Assembly (NCBI GenBank): GCA_001311565.1
Contig: BBBM01000012.1
Location: 1-64,000 of the forward strand
Length of the DNA: 64,000 bases
Direction: 5' to 3'
Source of the DNA: Desulfothermus okinawensis JCM 13304
GTDB lineage: Bacteria; Desulfobacterota; Desulfovibrionia; Desulfovibrionales; Desulfothermaceae
Positions 32,898 through 43,746 of the stretch are shown one piece after another. Position numbers and translations under genes: made by a program. The notes below the pieces were generated by a model, which was not told where the DNA came from, searched no databases, and saw nothing but the letters and a program-made list of their open reading frames with translations. Numbering within the stretch: the first letter of the stretch is position 1; every line of letters begins with the position of its first letter.

Positions 32898-34092
32898 ATG
32901 TTTGTGGATTTTTTTCTATCTGCTTAAGGAAAATGGGATCCCTGTTAGCCCAACCGCCTTTTTGAGACTCCAAAAGGCCCTTTATCTTGGACTGTTAAAT
33001 TCTCTTTTTGACTTCTATACAGCCGCAAGATCTATACTCATAAAATCAGAGAAGTATTTTGATCTATATGATAGACTTTTTGCCCACTATTTTGAAGGAA
33101 AGGAATTTTTTTAAGACAGAAGGCATAGAATTGTCTGATACAATTAAGATGATGCTTAGGGAGTGGTTAAAGGAGCCAAAACTCCTTGCAGATGCCCTGG
33201 GAATTTCAGAAGAACAACTCTCAAAAATGACTCCTTCAGAGGTTGAGAAATATTTTTTAGACAGGCTAAAGGAACAGACAGAGGAACACCATGGGGGAAA
33301 TCGTTGGATTGGAACAGGGGGTACATCACCTGTTGGGCATTCAGGGTTTCATCCAGGTGGAATGAGAGTTGGAGGTGCATCAAGGAATAACTCAGCAATA
33401 AAGGTGGCACTTGAGAGGCGATATAAGGACTATAACAGAGAAGGTCCCCTTACCACATCTCAGATTGGAGATGCCCTGCGTCAACTTAGAAACCTCCAGC
33501 CAGTGGGACCTAAGGACAATCTAAATATTGATAAGACCATTAGAGAGACTGTAAAAAATGCAGGGGAGATAGAGATAGTTTTTGACAGGTCCCTAAAGGA
33601 CAAACTAAAGGTGGTACTTGCCATAGACAATGGCGGTTGGTCCATGGACCTATGTGGATATGGTGCAGATACTTTTTAATTATGCCAGGAATCAGTTTAA
33701 GGATTTAAAGGTATTCTACTTCCATAACACTATATATGACTATCTGTGGGAAGATCCACCAAGGATTCATAAGCCCTTTAAGGTAATGGATCTAACTAAG
33801 CTGGATCCTGATACAAGATTCATTATAATTGGTGATGCATCTATGGCCCCCTATGAGTTACTGGTTCCAGATGGTTCCATTTACTTTGGAGAGAGATCAG
33901 GTATCCCCAGTATTGATATCTTAAAATTTATAAAAAAAGACCTTTAAGTACAGCGTGTGGGTAAATCCCAAGATGGAGTACCAGTGGAAATACACCCAGA
34001 CAATTTTGTATATCAGAGAAATATTCCCCATGTTTGAGCTAAGTTTACGGGGTTTGGAGAAGATGGTGAAGTATCTGTCAACAAAAAGGTGA
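32898..34092 (+). CDS. VWA/CoxE-like protein, partner of the MoxR ATPase
   Basis: The N-terminal 150 residues are helical. A Gly/His-rich linker (GTGGTSPVGHSGFHPGGM) leads to a VWA-like domain. It begins KVVLAIDNGGWSMD, a MIDAS-like segment in which the usual DxSxS reads DNGGWSM, and continues with VFYFHNTIYDYLWED and FIIIGDASMAPYEL. About 395 residues. Surplus bases lie near 32911, 33108 and 33932. The lesion near 33650 is unclear (one surplus or two missing bases). The MoxR/VWA pair is usually a chaperone unit. Confidence 0.8.
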
Positions 34093-34117
34093 GGGTGAGA
34101 TTCAATAATTTTCAGGA

Positions 34118-35565
34118 CTACAAATAAGGTGTAAATAGCCAGCAAATTGAATCCCTTAGTTTTTCCCAAAAAGGTCTAGAATCCACCTCGTGGAGGGTAA
34201 CCTCCCTGGATTTTTCCATTGTCTTGTTAATGTGATCTGTGAGCCTTGTGGCCAGCTTTTTACAAAAGGTCTCAACTACCAATTCAAAATTAAGCCTCAA
34301 GCTCCTGTAGTCTAAATTGGCAGATCCTATTAATGAATAAAAGCCATCTAGGACAAATATTTTTGAATGACAAAATGGGGGGGTTGAAAATATACTTTTA
34401 CTCCATACATAAGTAGTTCCCAGAGCATATTTCTAGTTGCCCAATGGACATATGGGATATTGTTTTTTTTCTGGAAGTATGATTCGTACATCTACTCCCC
34501 TTAGTGCAGCTGATTGAAGAGCACCTATTATTTCTCTATTTGGGAGAAAATATGGAGTCATTATGTATATGTATTCTTTTGCCAGAGAAATTGCCCCAAC
34601 CAAAAGAATTGTCAGTGAATTCAGATCGTCATCTGGACCAACAGTTATACACCGACATATGGCTTCTCCTTTGGGTTCAGGGGGTAGTCTCTTTTTTTTT
34701 ATTTTTTTCACCTGTACAAAAGAACCAATCATGAATAAATATTTCTTCAAGTTGTGTAACTATTGGACCAGTTAATTTAAAATGAACGTCCTGAATTTTG
34801 TTTTTCTTTTTGTATTGCGATAGGACGTGTTTATCTCTTATATTGATACCTCCAGTAAATGCCACCTTTCCGTCAATTACAAGTATTTTCCGGTGGTTTC
34901 TTAAATTTATCAAAGGAGAGAAGGGATATATCCTTGGAGGTAAAAATCTGGTAAAAGGTATATCATGTTTTCTTAAGTAAGGGCCAATAATTGGAACAGA
35001 ATACCACTCTCCAATTCCGTCAACAATGACTCTTACATCTACGCCCTTGTCTTTAGCTTCCTTTAGAGCTTCTACAAATTGTTTCCCAATCATTTTTCTT
35101 TCGAATATATATGTCTGAAAAAAAAATAGACTCCTTTGCCTGTTTTATTTGATATATCATTGAGGGATATGCATCGTCACCATTGTATAGGATTTCAATA
35201 TTATTGTCAGATAAAAGAGGATATTTGGATATTGAATCAGAAATTTTGGCAATTTGATGAAAATCCGGTGGAATAACAAAAAAATCTACACGAGGAATTA
35301 GATGTATTTTGTTTGTGGTGTGGAAATTCTAAATTGGTATTAATTACATCAGGCCAAAACCATCTGATTTTTTTTGCCTTTAATTTTACCCTGTTTATGC
35401 CAAATAAAAAAATATAGGATTGGCCCAATGGGTGGCAGCATAAGGCATACAATTATCCATACCCAAGCTGACCTGGGATCTTTTTTTATACAGTAGTGCA
35501 TGGAGAGCACTTACAATTTGAGATAGGAGAATGATTGAGGCAATAAGGTAGGCAAAAACTCCCAT
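34118..35565 (-). CDS. cls: Cardiolipin synthase (PLD family)
   Basis: Joins phosphatidylglycerols to cardiolipin at the inner membrane. Two N-terminal helices form the PLDc_N part (GVFAYLIASIILLSQIVSAL, WVWIIVCLMLPPIGPILYF). The first HKD motif is NHRKILVIDGKVAFTGG. The second is CHSKIFVLDGFYSLIGSANL. About 480 residues after correcting around a dozen runs. It converges on the VWA gene. The small PLDc_N-like protein at 8416 resembles its N-terminus but is separate. Confidence 0.9.
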
Positions 35566-35866
35566 ACAAGTATTAGAGACTAAATAGTCCTTTTTTTATT
35601 CTTTATTGTTTAGTAAATTTTAACACCATCTTTACAAATACACTACTTTCAATAATAACAATGACATTATATCCATTGCTATTTTACCCAATAATCATCT
35701 GAGATTAGTATTTTGTTTACAAGTTTACTTTAATAGCTATGCTAGGTTATCCACGTTAGGTAGAGTTGCTAATTCTGTCAAGTTTTTTTGATAAAAACCA
35801 TACCCTATTGCTAAAATTTTATTATGTTTTATAATGTTATTTAATTTCTGTGGGTTGGAGTGTTTT
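35566..35866. other. AT-rich intergenic region with a likely plus-strand promoter
   Basis: No ORF. TTGATA at 35788-35793 and TAAAAT at 35812-35817 with an 18-base spacer form a plausible sigma-70-type promoter for the genes at 35867 and 36149. The remainder is AT-rich with no convincing hairpin. Confidence 0.4.
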
Positions 35867-36079
35867 ATGTATTATATACTTCTAATGGGTCCTGATATTG
35901 GGGATAAGGACTTTGATGAGAGGGATAGACTCAGGGAATTGGTGGTGGAGTCTCTTAAGCTAGAAGGTGTTTTGTTTTCTGAATATCACTGGGTCTTAGA
36001 TAAAACAAATAAGATACAATTACTGGTTGGAAAATATGAGAGCCTCATGGATGCCAAGGAATGGATTGGGTTTTTATAA
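35867..36079 (+). CDS. Small unknown protein upstream of APS-reductase-like gene
   Basis: Begins MYYILLMGPDIGDKDF and ends EWIGFL, 70 residues. It is acidic and not membrane-like. The same frame reopens directly after the TAA (36077-36079) and runs to 36121. Two compensating run errors at TTTTTATAAAAAAAA could therefore hide a longer form ending RIVENIP. I recognise no family. It probably shares a promoter and transcript with the reductase-like gene 70 bases downstream and may be a partner, by position only. Confidence 0.5.
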   Translation: MYYILLMGPDIGDKDFDERDRLRELVVESLKLEGVLFSEYHWVLDKTNKIQLLVGKYESLMDAKEWIGFL

Positions 36080-36148
36080 AAAAAAGGTTTTTATATAAGG
36101 ATTGTTGAAAACATACCTTAAGTTTGGAAAATATGGAGGATAGCTCAT

Positions 36149-36830
36149 ATGGAGAGTTTGGATTCAAAGGTGGAAATATCTTATGGCTATCTAAACAAAA
36201 TTTTTAAAAGATTAGATAATTCTTTGGAAAAATTATATGTGAGTTGGACAGGTGGAAAAGACTCAACAGTAGTATTACACCTGCTTCTTAAGTTTTTAAA
36301 GGAGAAAAAAATAGGATTTATTCCCAAGGTGCTGTTTATTGATACAGGGTTTACCTTTCCAGAGATAATGGAATTTATGGATAAGTTTGGCACATTATAT
36401 AAGTTTGATCTTAGTATCGTACGACCAGATGTGGATATTCAAAAATATCCCAAGGCAGATGTGGTTTCATGCTGCAGGGATTTAAAAATAACCCCTTTAA
36501 AAAAAGGCTGTTAGAGATTTTGATATTAGAGCTATTTTAACTGGTATTAGGAGGGATGAGGCCAAGTCTCGGGAGAATGTCAATTGGCTTGAGTATAAAA
36601 AAAGATCCAGACTACATTCAAATAAATCCCATATTACATTGGAAGGAACAAGATATATGGGCCTACCACATAAAAAAATTCTCTTCCATACTGTTCACTT
36701 TATGATAAAGGTTATAGGTCCATTGATTGTATCCCCTGTACCAGGAAAGCAACAAAGGGAGAAAGGTCAGGTCGAAACCCAAAAAAAAGAAGAGGAACTA
36801 TCTACCCTGCATTCCTTGGGATATTTTTAA
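36149..36830 (+). CDS. APS/PAPS reductase-family protein with four-cysteine motif
   Basis: The PP-loop is SWTGGKDSTVVLHL. Downstream DVVSCCRDLKITPLKKA and YRSIDCIPCTRKA supply a CC...CxxC set. In assimilatory APS reductases this binds a [4Fe-4S] cluster, and classical PAPS reductases lack it. The Arg pair in TGIRRDEAKSR matches the substrate site. About 225 residues after removing surplus bases near 36501, 36599 and 36784. It probably reduces APS to sulfite or is a related sulfur-transfer enzyme. No other sulfate-assimilation gene is adjacent. Confidence 0.78.
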
Positions 36831-36853
36831 GGCAGAGCCTCTGCCCTGCCTTA
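36828..36853. terminator. Hairpin between converging genes
   Basis: GGCAGAG and CTCTGCC overlap around 36832-36845, with CTGCCTT following. It sits at the stop of the reductase-like gene and just past the stop of the converging gene. No clear T-tract, so termination is possible but unproven. Confidence 0.4.
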
Positions 36854-36861
36854 ACATTTCT

Positions 36862-37353
36862 CTATGGTAACTGGAGAATTATTTTATTTCTTCGTGGCGG
36901 GATAAATTGTATAGGCCGTGAAAAACAAAGTCCAAAGGGTAATTTGGTATTTTTTTCAAATTCAATTATCCCAATATCCCCTTGGGGTTTTATTTCACTG
37001 AGACCAACAAGGCCAAGGGGTATTGGCAATCCCAATATTGAAACCCTGATTTCTTTGAGACGATCTTTATATCTTTCCTTTAAGTAATTAACTATTTTGT
37101 CTTTTTCTTCCTGGTTGAAGGTCTCAAGTAATACTTTTCTACTGGATATTGGATCTATTTCCTTTGCTCCTGGTAATGGGTTGCCAATTATCTCTGGCCA
37201 ATCATATTGGGCATACTCCTCTGCATCCCAAGAGGGTCTAAATAGGTGGACCTCAACATTTCGTCTCTGTTTAAAATTGGTTATCACAATGGAAATAACA
37301 TATCCCCTATCCAATAAGGGTTGCTCTTCTGTGCTAATTATTTCTACACCCAT
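36862..37353 (-). CDS. Unknown 163-residue protein
   Basis: An intact frame with no lesion, starting MGVEIISTEEQPLLDRGYVI with a good GGAGG upstream. It is mixed alpha/beta with a charged middle (NQEEKDKIVNYLKERYKDR) and a hydrophobic Pro/Gly-rich segment (SILGLPIPLGLVGL). No signal peptide and no recognisable motif. It is monocistronic, converging on the reductase-like gene and divergent from the exported-protein cluster. Confidence 0.65.
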   Translation of the reverse strand: MGVEIISTEEQPLLDRGYVISIVITNFKQRRNVEVHLFRPSWDAEEYAQYDWPEIIGNPLPGAKEIDPISSRKVLLETFNQEEKDKIVNYLKERYKDRLKEIRVSILGLPIPLGLVGLSEIKPQGDIGIIEFEKNTKLPFGLCFSRPIQFIPPRRNKIILQLP

Positions 37354-37471
37354 TTTTGATCCCTCCTAAATTTAAATATCTACCATATGTGTTCCTTAGA
37401 ACGTATATAGCCAACTCCATAGTAGTTTGTAAAGAAAATTAAGGAAAAATAAAATTTGTAATGTTTTCCCA

Positions 37472-37500
37472 TAACCCAAGTTTGTTAAAATTTGGGTTAA
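37472..37500. repeat. Dispersed palindrome, copy 4
   Basis: TAACCCAAGTTT and AAATTTGGGTTA form an inverted repeat with a short loop. It lies between divergent genes, where a terminator is not expected. Confidence 0.5.
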
Positions 37501-37578
37501 TATGGAGTGTGATTAACCTCATTGACACCAGCAGTGCTTTTTATTATTTAATAGAAAATTTTAATAAGAGGGATATTT

Positions 37579-38910
37579 ATGAGACCAGTTATAGCTATTA
37601 TAACTATTTTTTTCTGTTTTTTTTAATTTTGGACCAGGTTGGGCAAGTAAGACTCCTGATTATGTTGTGGCAAGGTGTATTCAATTTACTTTTTTGAATC
37701 AATTGGGACAATTAAAATATGTATTGGAAAATAGTAATCATCAGCTATACAATAAGAATTTGCACCTTCTTACACAAATTTCAAAAGAAATGGAACTTGA
37801 GGATTTTTCAATAAAAAAAAACAAGTAAAACCAATGGTGGTGTCAACGTTGATGTTGATTTGATCTTGGTTTCAAAAACATCACAAAAGACAGTAAAATC
37901 TTACAGATTTTTGTGGGGAATAATAATAAGATAAAAGAAATAATAGATCTATCTAAAAAACGGGATAATAAAAATTTAATTCTCAAAAAAAAGCAAGCCA
38001 TGGCTGATAATAGGGTTTATGCACCAAAAAAAGATAAAACAACCTGGTGAAAAAACTACAGAAGAAAAAAAGTTATATTTCTATTTATCCTGTATATACC
38101 TATGCATTAAATTATACTGACCAGATACATCCTTTAAGACAAAATGACTTTGTAGCGGCAGGACTTGTAAAAAACAAAGGAGAAAATTTAATTATAATGA
38201 AATTTGACATTCCAGGTGATGTGGTAAAAAAAGGCAAGTCTGCAGCTTTATGTGGACTATGTAGATGGAGATATAGGTTGTAATATGGGGGTATTTAAAA
38301 TAAATAATTTAATTTTAAGTGAGAAGAACTCCACTTCTTTAAATGAAATTGAAATCTCTGAAGAGCCATATGTAGAATTTAGTATTAAGAAATATCCCTA
38401 TAGATTGTCATTGGATATTACAGACCTTGTACTTTCGTGGATTACTGGAGAAAAAAAATTTTGGTTTGGCTATAAGGCCAATGTGTTACCATAAGTATAG
38501 ATCTGTTTATTATTTGGGATCAGTTTATAATAAAAACAAACAATATAGGCCAAGATTAGATTTAATATTGTATAATGCAAAAACAAAGAAAACAACTGTA
38601 AAAAAACAAAATGGATTATTTGTTATGGACATAATTGGACTAAATAAGGGATCAATATCTCATCTTAATGAAAAAAATTCAAATGAGAATAAAATATAGA
38701 GGAACTGAAAATAGAACAGTTAAGGTTATAATAAAAAATATTGGGATGGATAAAAGTATTTATGAAATCCCACTATATTTTGAACCTAATGTAGAAAAGG
38801 ACTTTATTGTCCGTGCTCCTATTTATGGATTTACACAAGGAAGATATGAGGCATCTATTTATGACATGGGTATGCATAAATTAAGTTCCATGAAATTTAA
38901 TATAAATTAA
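37579..38910 (+). CDS. Exported protein with DNRLRE-like domain
   Basis: MRPVIAIITIFF opens a signal peptide ending near GPGWA. After a helical region of about 120 residues and a Lys-rich linker, a beta-rich domain runs KKASLQLYVDYVDGD to LDITDLVLSWITGEKNFGLAIRP. That is the pattern of DNRLRE domains, carbohydrate-binding-like modules of surface proteins. A final beta domain (RMKYRGTENRTVKVII-like, then FEPNVEKDFIV, FTQGRYEASIYD) follows. About 440 residues. Lesions include a missing T near 37861 and surplus bases near 37814, 38073, 38228, 38453 and 38674. First of three exported genes. Confidence 0.62.
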
Positions 38911-38920
38911 AGGAGGCCTT

Positions 38921-39645
38921 ATGAAAAGGTATATATTTGTCCTAATAATTAGTGTTATAATGGCTGCATGTGCTGGAAACATGGATAGTATTAAAAAAAG
39001 AAAATGAGGAACTAAAAATTAAACTTAATAAATATATACAGGAAAATAAAAGATTAAAGAGCTCTCTTGAAAGTTGTCAGAAAACAAAGGAGATTTTAAC
39101 TAAGGAAAAGAAATACAGCTACGGTGAGTTATCTGCCTTAGATATGATGTTAGAAAATTTTTGAGAGATCAGGTGGTTTCAATAGAACAGTTGTCAAATA
39201 AAAAAAGTTTTGATGGATTATGTTGGTGGAGAAATTATTGAGAGAAATAAATATCAAGATAAGGATGTTACTTATGTGATCTATGGAAAAAAATTTAAAT
39301 TAGGTGATGAAATAAGAATTGTTAAAGGATTTTTTTGCATCTTCAAGTGAATTTAAAATAAAGATTTTTAGGAAAGTAAAAGATGAATATATATGTATTG
39401 GGGAGACAAGGTTATATAAAGTTGGGAAAGGTGGTTCACAAGAGATTGTACTGGATAAAAAGATAATTTTAAGTCCTGGGGATATTATAGGGTTCTATTT
39501 TCCAGAAGCTACTAATGTGTTTTATGATGAAAATGAAGGATATTTTTCTAGAATTAATGGTGATGTCAAGATAGGTGATTCAATTTCATATAAAGATAGG
39601 GGTAATCTTTCTGTGTCCCTGGGAATTATGGGATATTTCAATTAA
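38921..39645 (+). CDS. Coiled-coil lipoprotein of unknown function
   Basis: MKRYIFVLIISVIMAACAG is a lipoprotein signal, Cys 17 being the likely lipid site. It is followed by a coiled coil of about 55 residues (KKENEELKIKLNKYI, KRLKSSLESCQ). The C-terminal 130 residues look like a beta sandwich (IKIFRKVKDEYICIGETRLY, IILSPGDIIGFYFPE, NLSVSLGIMGYFN). About 240 residues. Surplus bases lie near 38993, 39201 and 39331, and one base is missing near 39161 (T5 for T6). The spacing to its neighbours is 10-12 bases, so the three exported genes are probably one operon. Confidence 0.65.
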
Positions 39646-39657
39646 TAGGGGTATTTT

Positions 39658-42600
39658 ATGTCAAAAAGAGTAGTCTTATTAATTTTATTATTGTGGTTTG
39701 CAGGTTATAATATTTGTTATAGTGAAAACACATTAACAAAGCCATTGCCACCACAATTTGAGACCTTTTATGATGATTTTATTAAGTATGTGGGATCTAA
39801 AATTGATCTGGAAATTAATAAAAACAAGTCAATTTTAAATAATGAAAAACTTCCAGAATATAGAAGGGAATTGGCTAAAAGTGATATTAATAACTTAAAG
39901 CTTTTAAAAAAAAAGGATTAATGATCTAGAGACAGTTAGAAAATTGTATAATGACACCAAATCTGCATATGATAGTGTAAAAGAATTGGCGAAAAAGTGG
40001 GAGCAGATGCATTTTTCCAGGCCTACTATGTCTTTTCTCCCAGATGAGCTTGTAATAAAAGATATTACAGATATGTCTTCTTATATGGATACATTGACCA
40101 AAGGATATGATTATTATAAAAAAAATAACAGATCTAGGTCAAAAATTAAAGGGTGTGGATTTAATAGATTATGATAAGGACACAAACAAACTAGCCAAGG
40201 CCTTGATATCTCTTGGGTCTGTTATGTCTGAATTTGGAGATAAGGTTCCTTTAATAGGCAGTTTTTTTTAAAGGGATATGGAGATATAACTACACAATTT
40301 GTTGACAATTTAAATAACCTAAAAAAAGAAAATGGATGAAAATATCAATCAGGGGTGTATTGGAACTGGAAGCAGACTCATTGGAGACATTAGAAACAAG
40401 GCCATGATTGATCAAGGCTATCACTTACTTGTATGCAGGGAACCTGGATTCAGGGATCTCTACACATCAGTTCAAGATCCTTCTGATGTGTTTTTGTGGG
40501 ATGCATCTGCAATTAGAGAAGTGGGTGGAGAAAAGAAAAAAAGGCAGGTGGTTTCATCTAAAAGAGGTAGCTCCTTGGCTAAATAAAGAGCAAGTTGAAA
40601 AGGCCTATAAGATTTATTTTAAAAATGGTATCAAAAATCCCAGCGTTAAGGATGTAATATCAGAGATAAAAAAAAGTAGTGGATATTATCCCTGTACTTG
40701 AAAGCAAAGGTGTGCCAGCATCAGGTCAACTTAAAATAAAAGTAAAAATCGTTCGTGCCATTGATGGAAGACAGATCCAAAATGCATTTATTAATATATT
40801 TGACGAAAATAACAATTTATTAATAAATGATCGCAGTGGAAAATATTTAACAATACCTGCATCTGATGTCACAGGTAAGCATTTTCTGTATGTGGATCTA
40901 GATGATTCTGTTAAAGATATTTGGAAAAGTTTTAAAAAAAGTAAAGGTGGAATATTTTGTTGGAAAGCCTACGTATACACATTTATCAATATCTAAAAGA
41001 TATATATTCTCAAATTATCCTCACGAAATACAATTACTTGTAAGTGTAAAGGATGGTGAGGACAATTTTATAAATAAGGGTATGGTTACCATTAGCACTA
41101 TTCCTTCAAAAATAGGGTATTTTCGTCCCAGTGCTACATTTTTTTGATTCATCTATATCAAAAGGCAATATATCTGTTGAGTGGATACCATATGGTCCAG
41201 ATATTCCACAGGGTAAAATAAGATTTATAGCAAGGTATCACGGAAATCGAATAAATGGAAACTATATTAGCCCAAGCGAGGATTCAAAGGAAATTATAAG
41301 CTTTAAGAAGTTATTAACAAAGACTAATATTGTCAGGATCAAAGAAAGTAAGGTTTTTTGGAGATTAAAAAAATCTGGTTTTAGATGAGCTAGGGAATGA
41401 AGTAAATGAAGGAAACATTGAATTTTGGTGCAAAGATGGAAAGTTTTTTTAAATCGCTAGATAGTGATAAAGGATTAAAGAAAATAGTAGTTCCCACTGG
41501 CACAGAAATATTCTGGCAGTATCCAGAGGGTCTAAATTCCACATCTATCATTAAGGCCAGATATGAGGGCTACAAGGATTTAGATAAATATATATTATAT
41601 GCACCAAGTGATAAGTTTATTTTGCTTCCAGAAATAGAAAAAGTATCTCCGAATTTTAATATCCTAAACGTTGCAAAGACAGGTAAAAAAACAGTGGCAT
41701 ATTTTGGCAGAGCTTGTGGACAATGAAGGTGAGAAATTTAATACTGGATTTATATCTGTAGAATCTACCCTTGGAAGTATAAAATTAGAGGGCTACCCTG
41801 GCTTAACAGCTCCCAATCAAAAACGAAATATCTCAATAACCTGGACTGAACCAGATAACCTAAATGGAGAAAAGGCAGATATCTTATTAAAATATTCAGG
41901 TGGTGTTGATAAATTTATTGAATACTTGAAAACAGAAAAGAGATTGGTGTTGCCCAAAGATATCCTGTTGGATACAGAGATTTATGCTGAAGTAAAAAAC
42001 AAAGGCAAGGGCCTCTTTAAATACGAATTAGAAGCAGGAGTGAAAGACGCAAACGGAGGCTTTGTTAAAAAAGGAAATCTGGAAGTAAGTGTAGATCAAG
42101 GCTCAATATTTCCAGGGAAAAAACATATGGTTTTAGACCTTTCACTGAAAAATCCTGTACGTCTTTTATGGCAGGGAAAGCTAGAAAATAAAGATTTGAC
42201 CTTTCATTTTAAGTACACAGGAGATAGGTCTGGAAAACAGGGTGAGAATGTATTGTATAAAGAGAGTTCTAAGGACTTTATAATTAAATCAGATATTGTT
42301 AAAACATCTCCCTTTTTGCTGACCACCCAAGAGTTAAATGCTGTTACAGGTAAAAATTTTAAGATGATAAATCCTCCTCAGATTCATATACATCTAGACA
42401 ACGTCCAAAAATCAGAAAATATAGTAGAGGTTGAGAGTAATAGGTTTTGGTCCAGTGCGTGGAAGGATGGCAGGAAAAAAAGGGTCCATTGCCTTTAGAC
42501 ACGTAATATACCTTTCAGTAATTTATTCATCTGACATTCAAAGGTCTTGGAGTCTATTGGTACCTCAATTATATAGCAGATATTCAGCAAGGGGGATTAA

Positions 42601-42776
42601 ACTAAAAAAAAGCCAATATTGGAGATAATTCTCTCTATTATAGACAGGGTGAAAATGAATATTATTTTGTCAAATATAAAGATTTTATGATTTTTCTTAG
42701 TAGATTTAATGGGTTTGATGGTAAAAAGGTAATCAGAAGGGTAATTGAAAAGATTGATAATAGTACCAAACAATAA
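39658..42776 (+). CDS. Large exported protein with four tandem Ig-like repeats
   Basis: A signal peptide (MSKRVVLLILLLWFAGYNI) leads to an alpha-helical region of about 330 residues, including VPLIGSFFKGYGDITTQF. Repeats of about 110 residues follow. Their first strands lie at about 41036 (LLVSVKDGEDNFINKGMV), 41361 (NLVLDELGNEVNEGNIEF), 41700 (ILAELVDNEGEKFNTGFI) and 42030 (LEAGVKDANGGFVKKGNLEV). Each unit ends with a W and a Y-x-G strand (ARYHG, ARYEG, LKYSG, FKYTG). This resembles invasin-type bacterial Ig folds. About 1,030 residues after correcting about ten runs. No C-terminal sorting signal was recognised. A surface adhesin role is inference. Confidence 0.6.
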
Positions 42777-42823
42777 AAAGTTAATACAGCATGTAACATT
42801 AATATTTTAGTGACAGAAATGAG

Positions 42824-43745
42824 CTAAAATTTTTTGCTCCAAGTAACCAGAGATGCAAGTAGTAGCCTTGGTATAGTAATCCAGAATAAGGATGCACCAA
42901 TTGCAACAAACAGTAGTGTGTCTTCTAGAAGTGAGTGAGAGATTGCAATATGGTAATTTAGGATATCAGCATTTTCTTTTTTTTATTTTTTTTATTATCT
43001 ACGTTATGTATCAATATTCCTGCACCATAGGCAAGTCCCAGGGTATTTGCAACTATCCAAAGAAAAGCAGCATCTTTAGGTACACCTAGAATCATTAGAG
43101 GATATTTTAAAATTTTAGTTAGATAATATGATATTTTAAATTCTTCCAATAATGATTGGAGTATCATGAGCAAAATTATTAACACAATGATCTTTACAGT
43201 TAAATATGAAGCCCCTATTGCCCAATTTTTTTAGTTCATGAAAAAAAATTAGATTGTAATATTATTTCAGAGTTTGAGACCATGACCTGCTTTGAATTGT
43301 TTAAGGGAATTAAAAGATTTAAGATATATGCACCAATAAAACTGGTTATTATCCTTACAATAGTGATTTTTATAAAAGAAGACCCTGTTTTTTTTCTGCA
43401 CAGCACCCTCAACTGGTAAATTATGGGATATAAGACACATAAGGGCAAGTATTGTAATTTCCCTCTGTGAAAAGGAAAGGGTATTAATAGTTGCAATTGC
43501 TGCGTATATATTTATAAGTCCTGCTGTGATGTAAACTAACGCCCCATCACCACTTACCCCCACTGATTTAAATAGTGGTTCAAATAGCCCAGCTATTTGG
43601 GGAAGCACATTAAATGCTTTTATTAAAAATACTAAAAAAAGATATGGGTATTGTGATTTTAATAATCCAGATACTGGTGGGGATTGCTGGTTTAAACCCC
43701 TTTGAAACTGCAGAAAAAAAGTTTCTCTTTAAAGTGTTTTACCAT
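42824..43745 (-). CDS. Nucleoside-recognition (Gate) domain membrane protein
   Basis: The repaired protein is about 304 residues with some seven to eight membrane helices. It starts MVKHFKEKLFSAVSKGFKP and shows PTSIWIIKITIPISFLVFL, a YITAGLINIYAAIATI segment and HSLLEDTLLFVAIGAS, the signature of nucleoside-recognition domain proteins. Such proteins may move nucleosides or related compounds across the membrane, but their substrates are poorly known. Two T8 runs near 42978-42997 each need one base removed. The start overlaps the stop region of the glycosyltransferase upstream. Confidence 0.75.
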
Positions 43746-43746
43746 T

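Noticed and set aside
36077-36079. Stop codon readthrough in the small gene at 35867
   Set aside because: The frame continues after TAA, but the site is a TTTTTATAAAAAAAA tract where two compensating run errors are likelier than readthrough.
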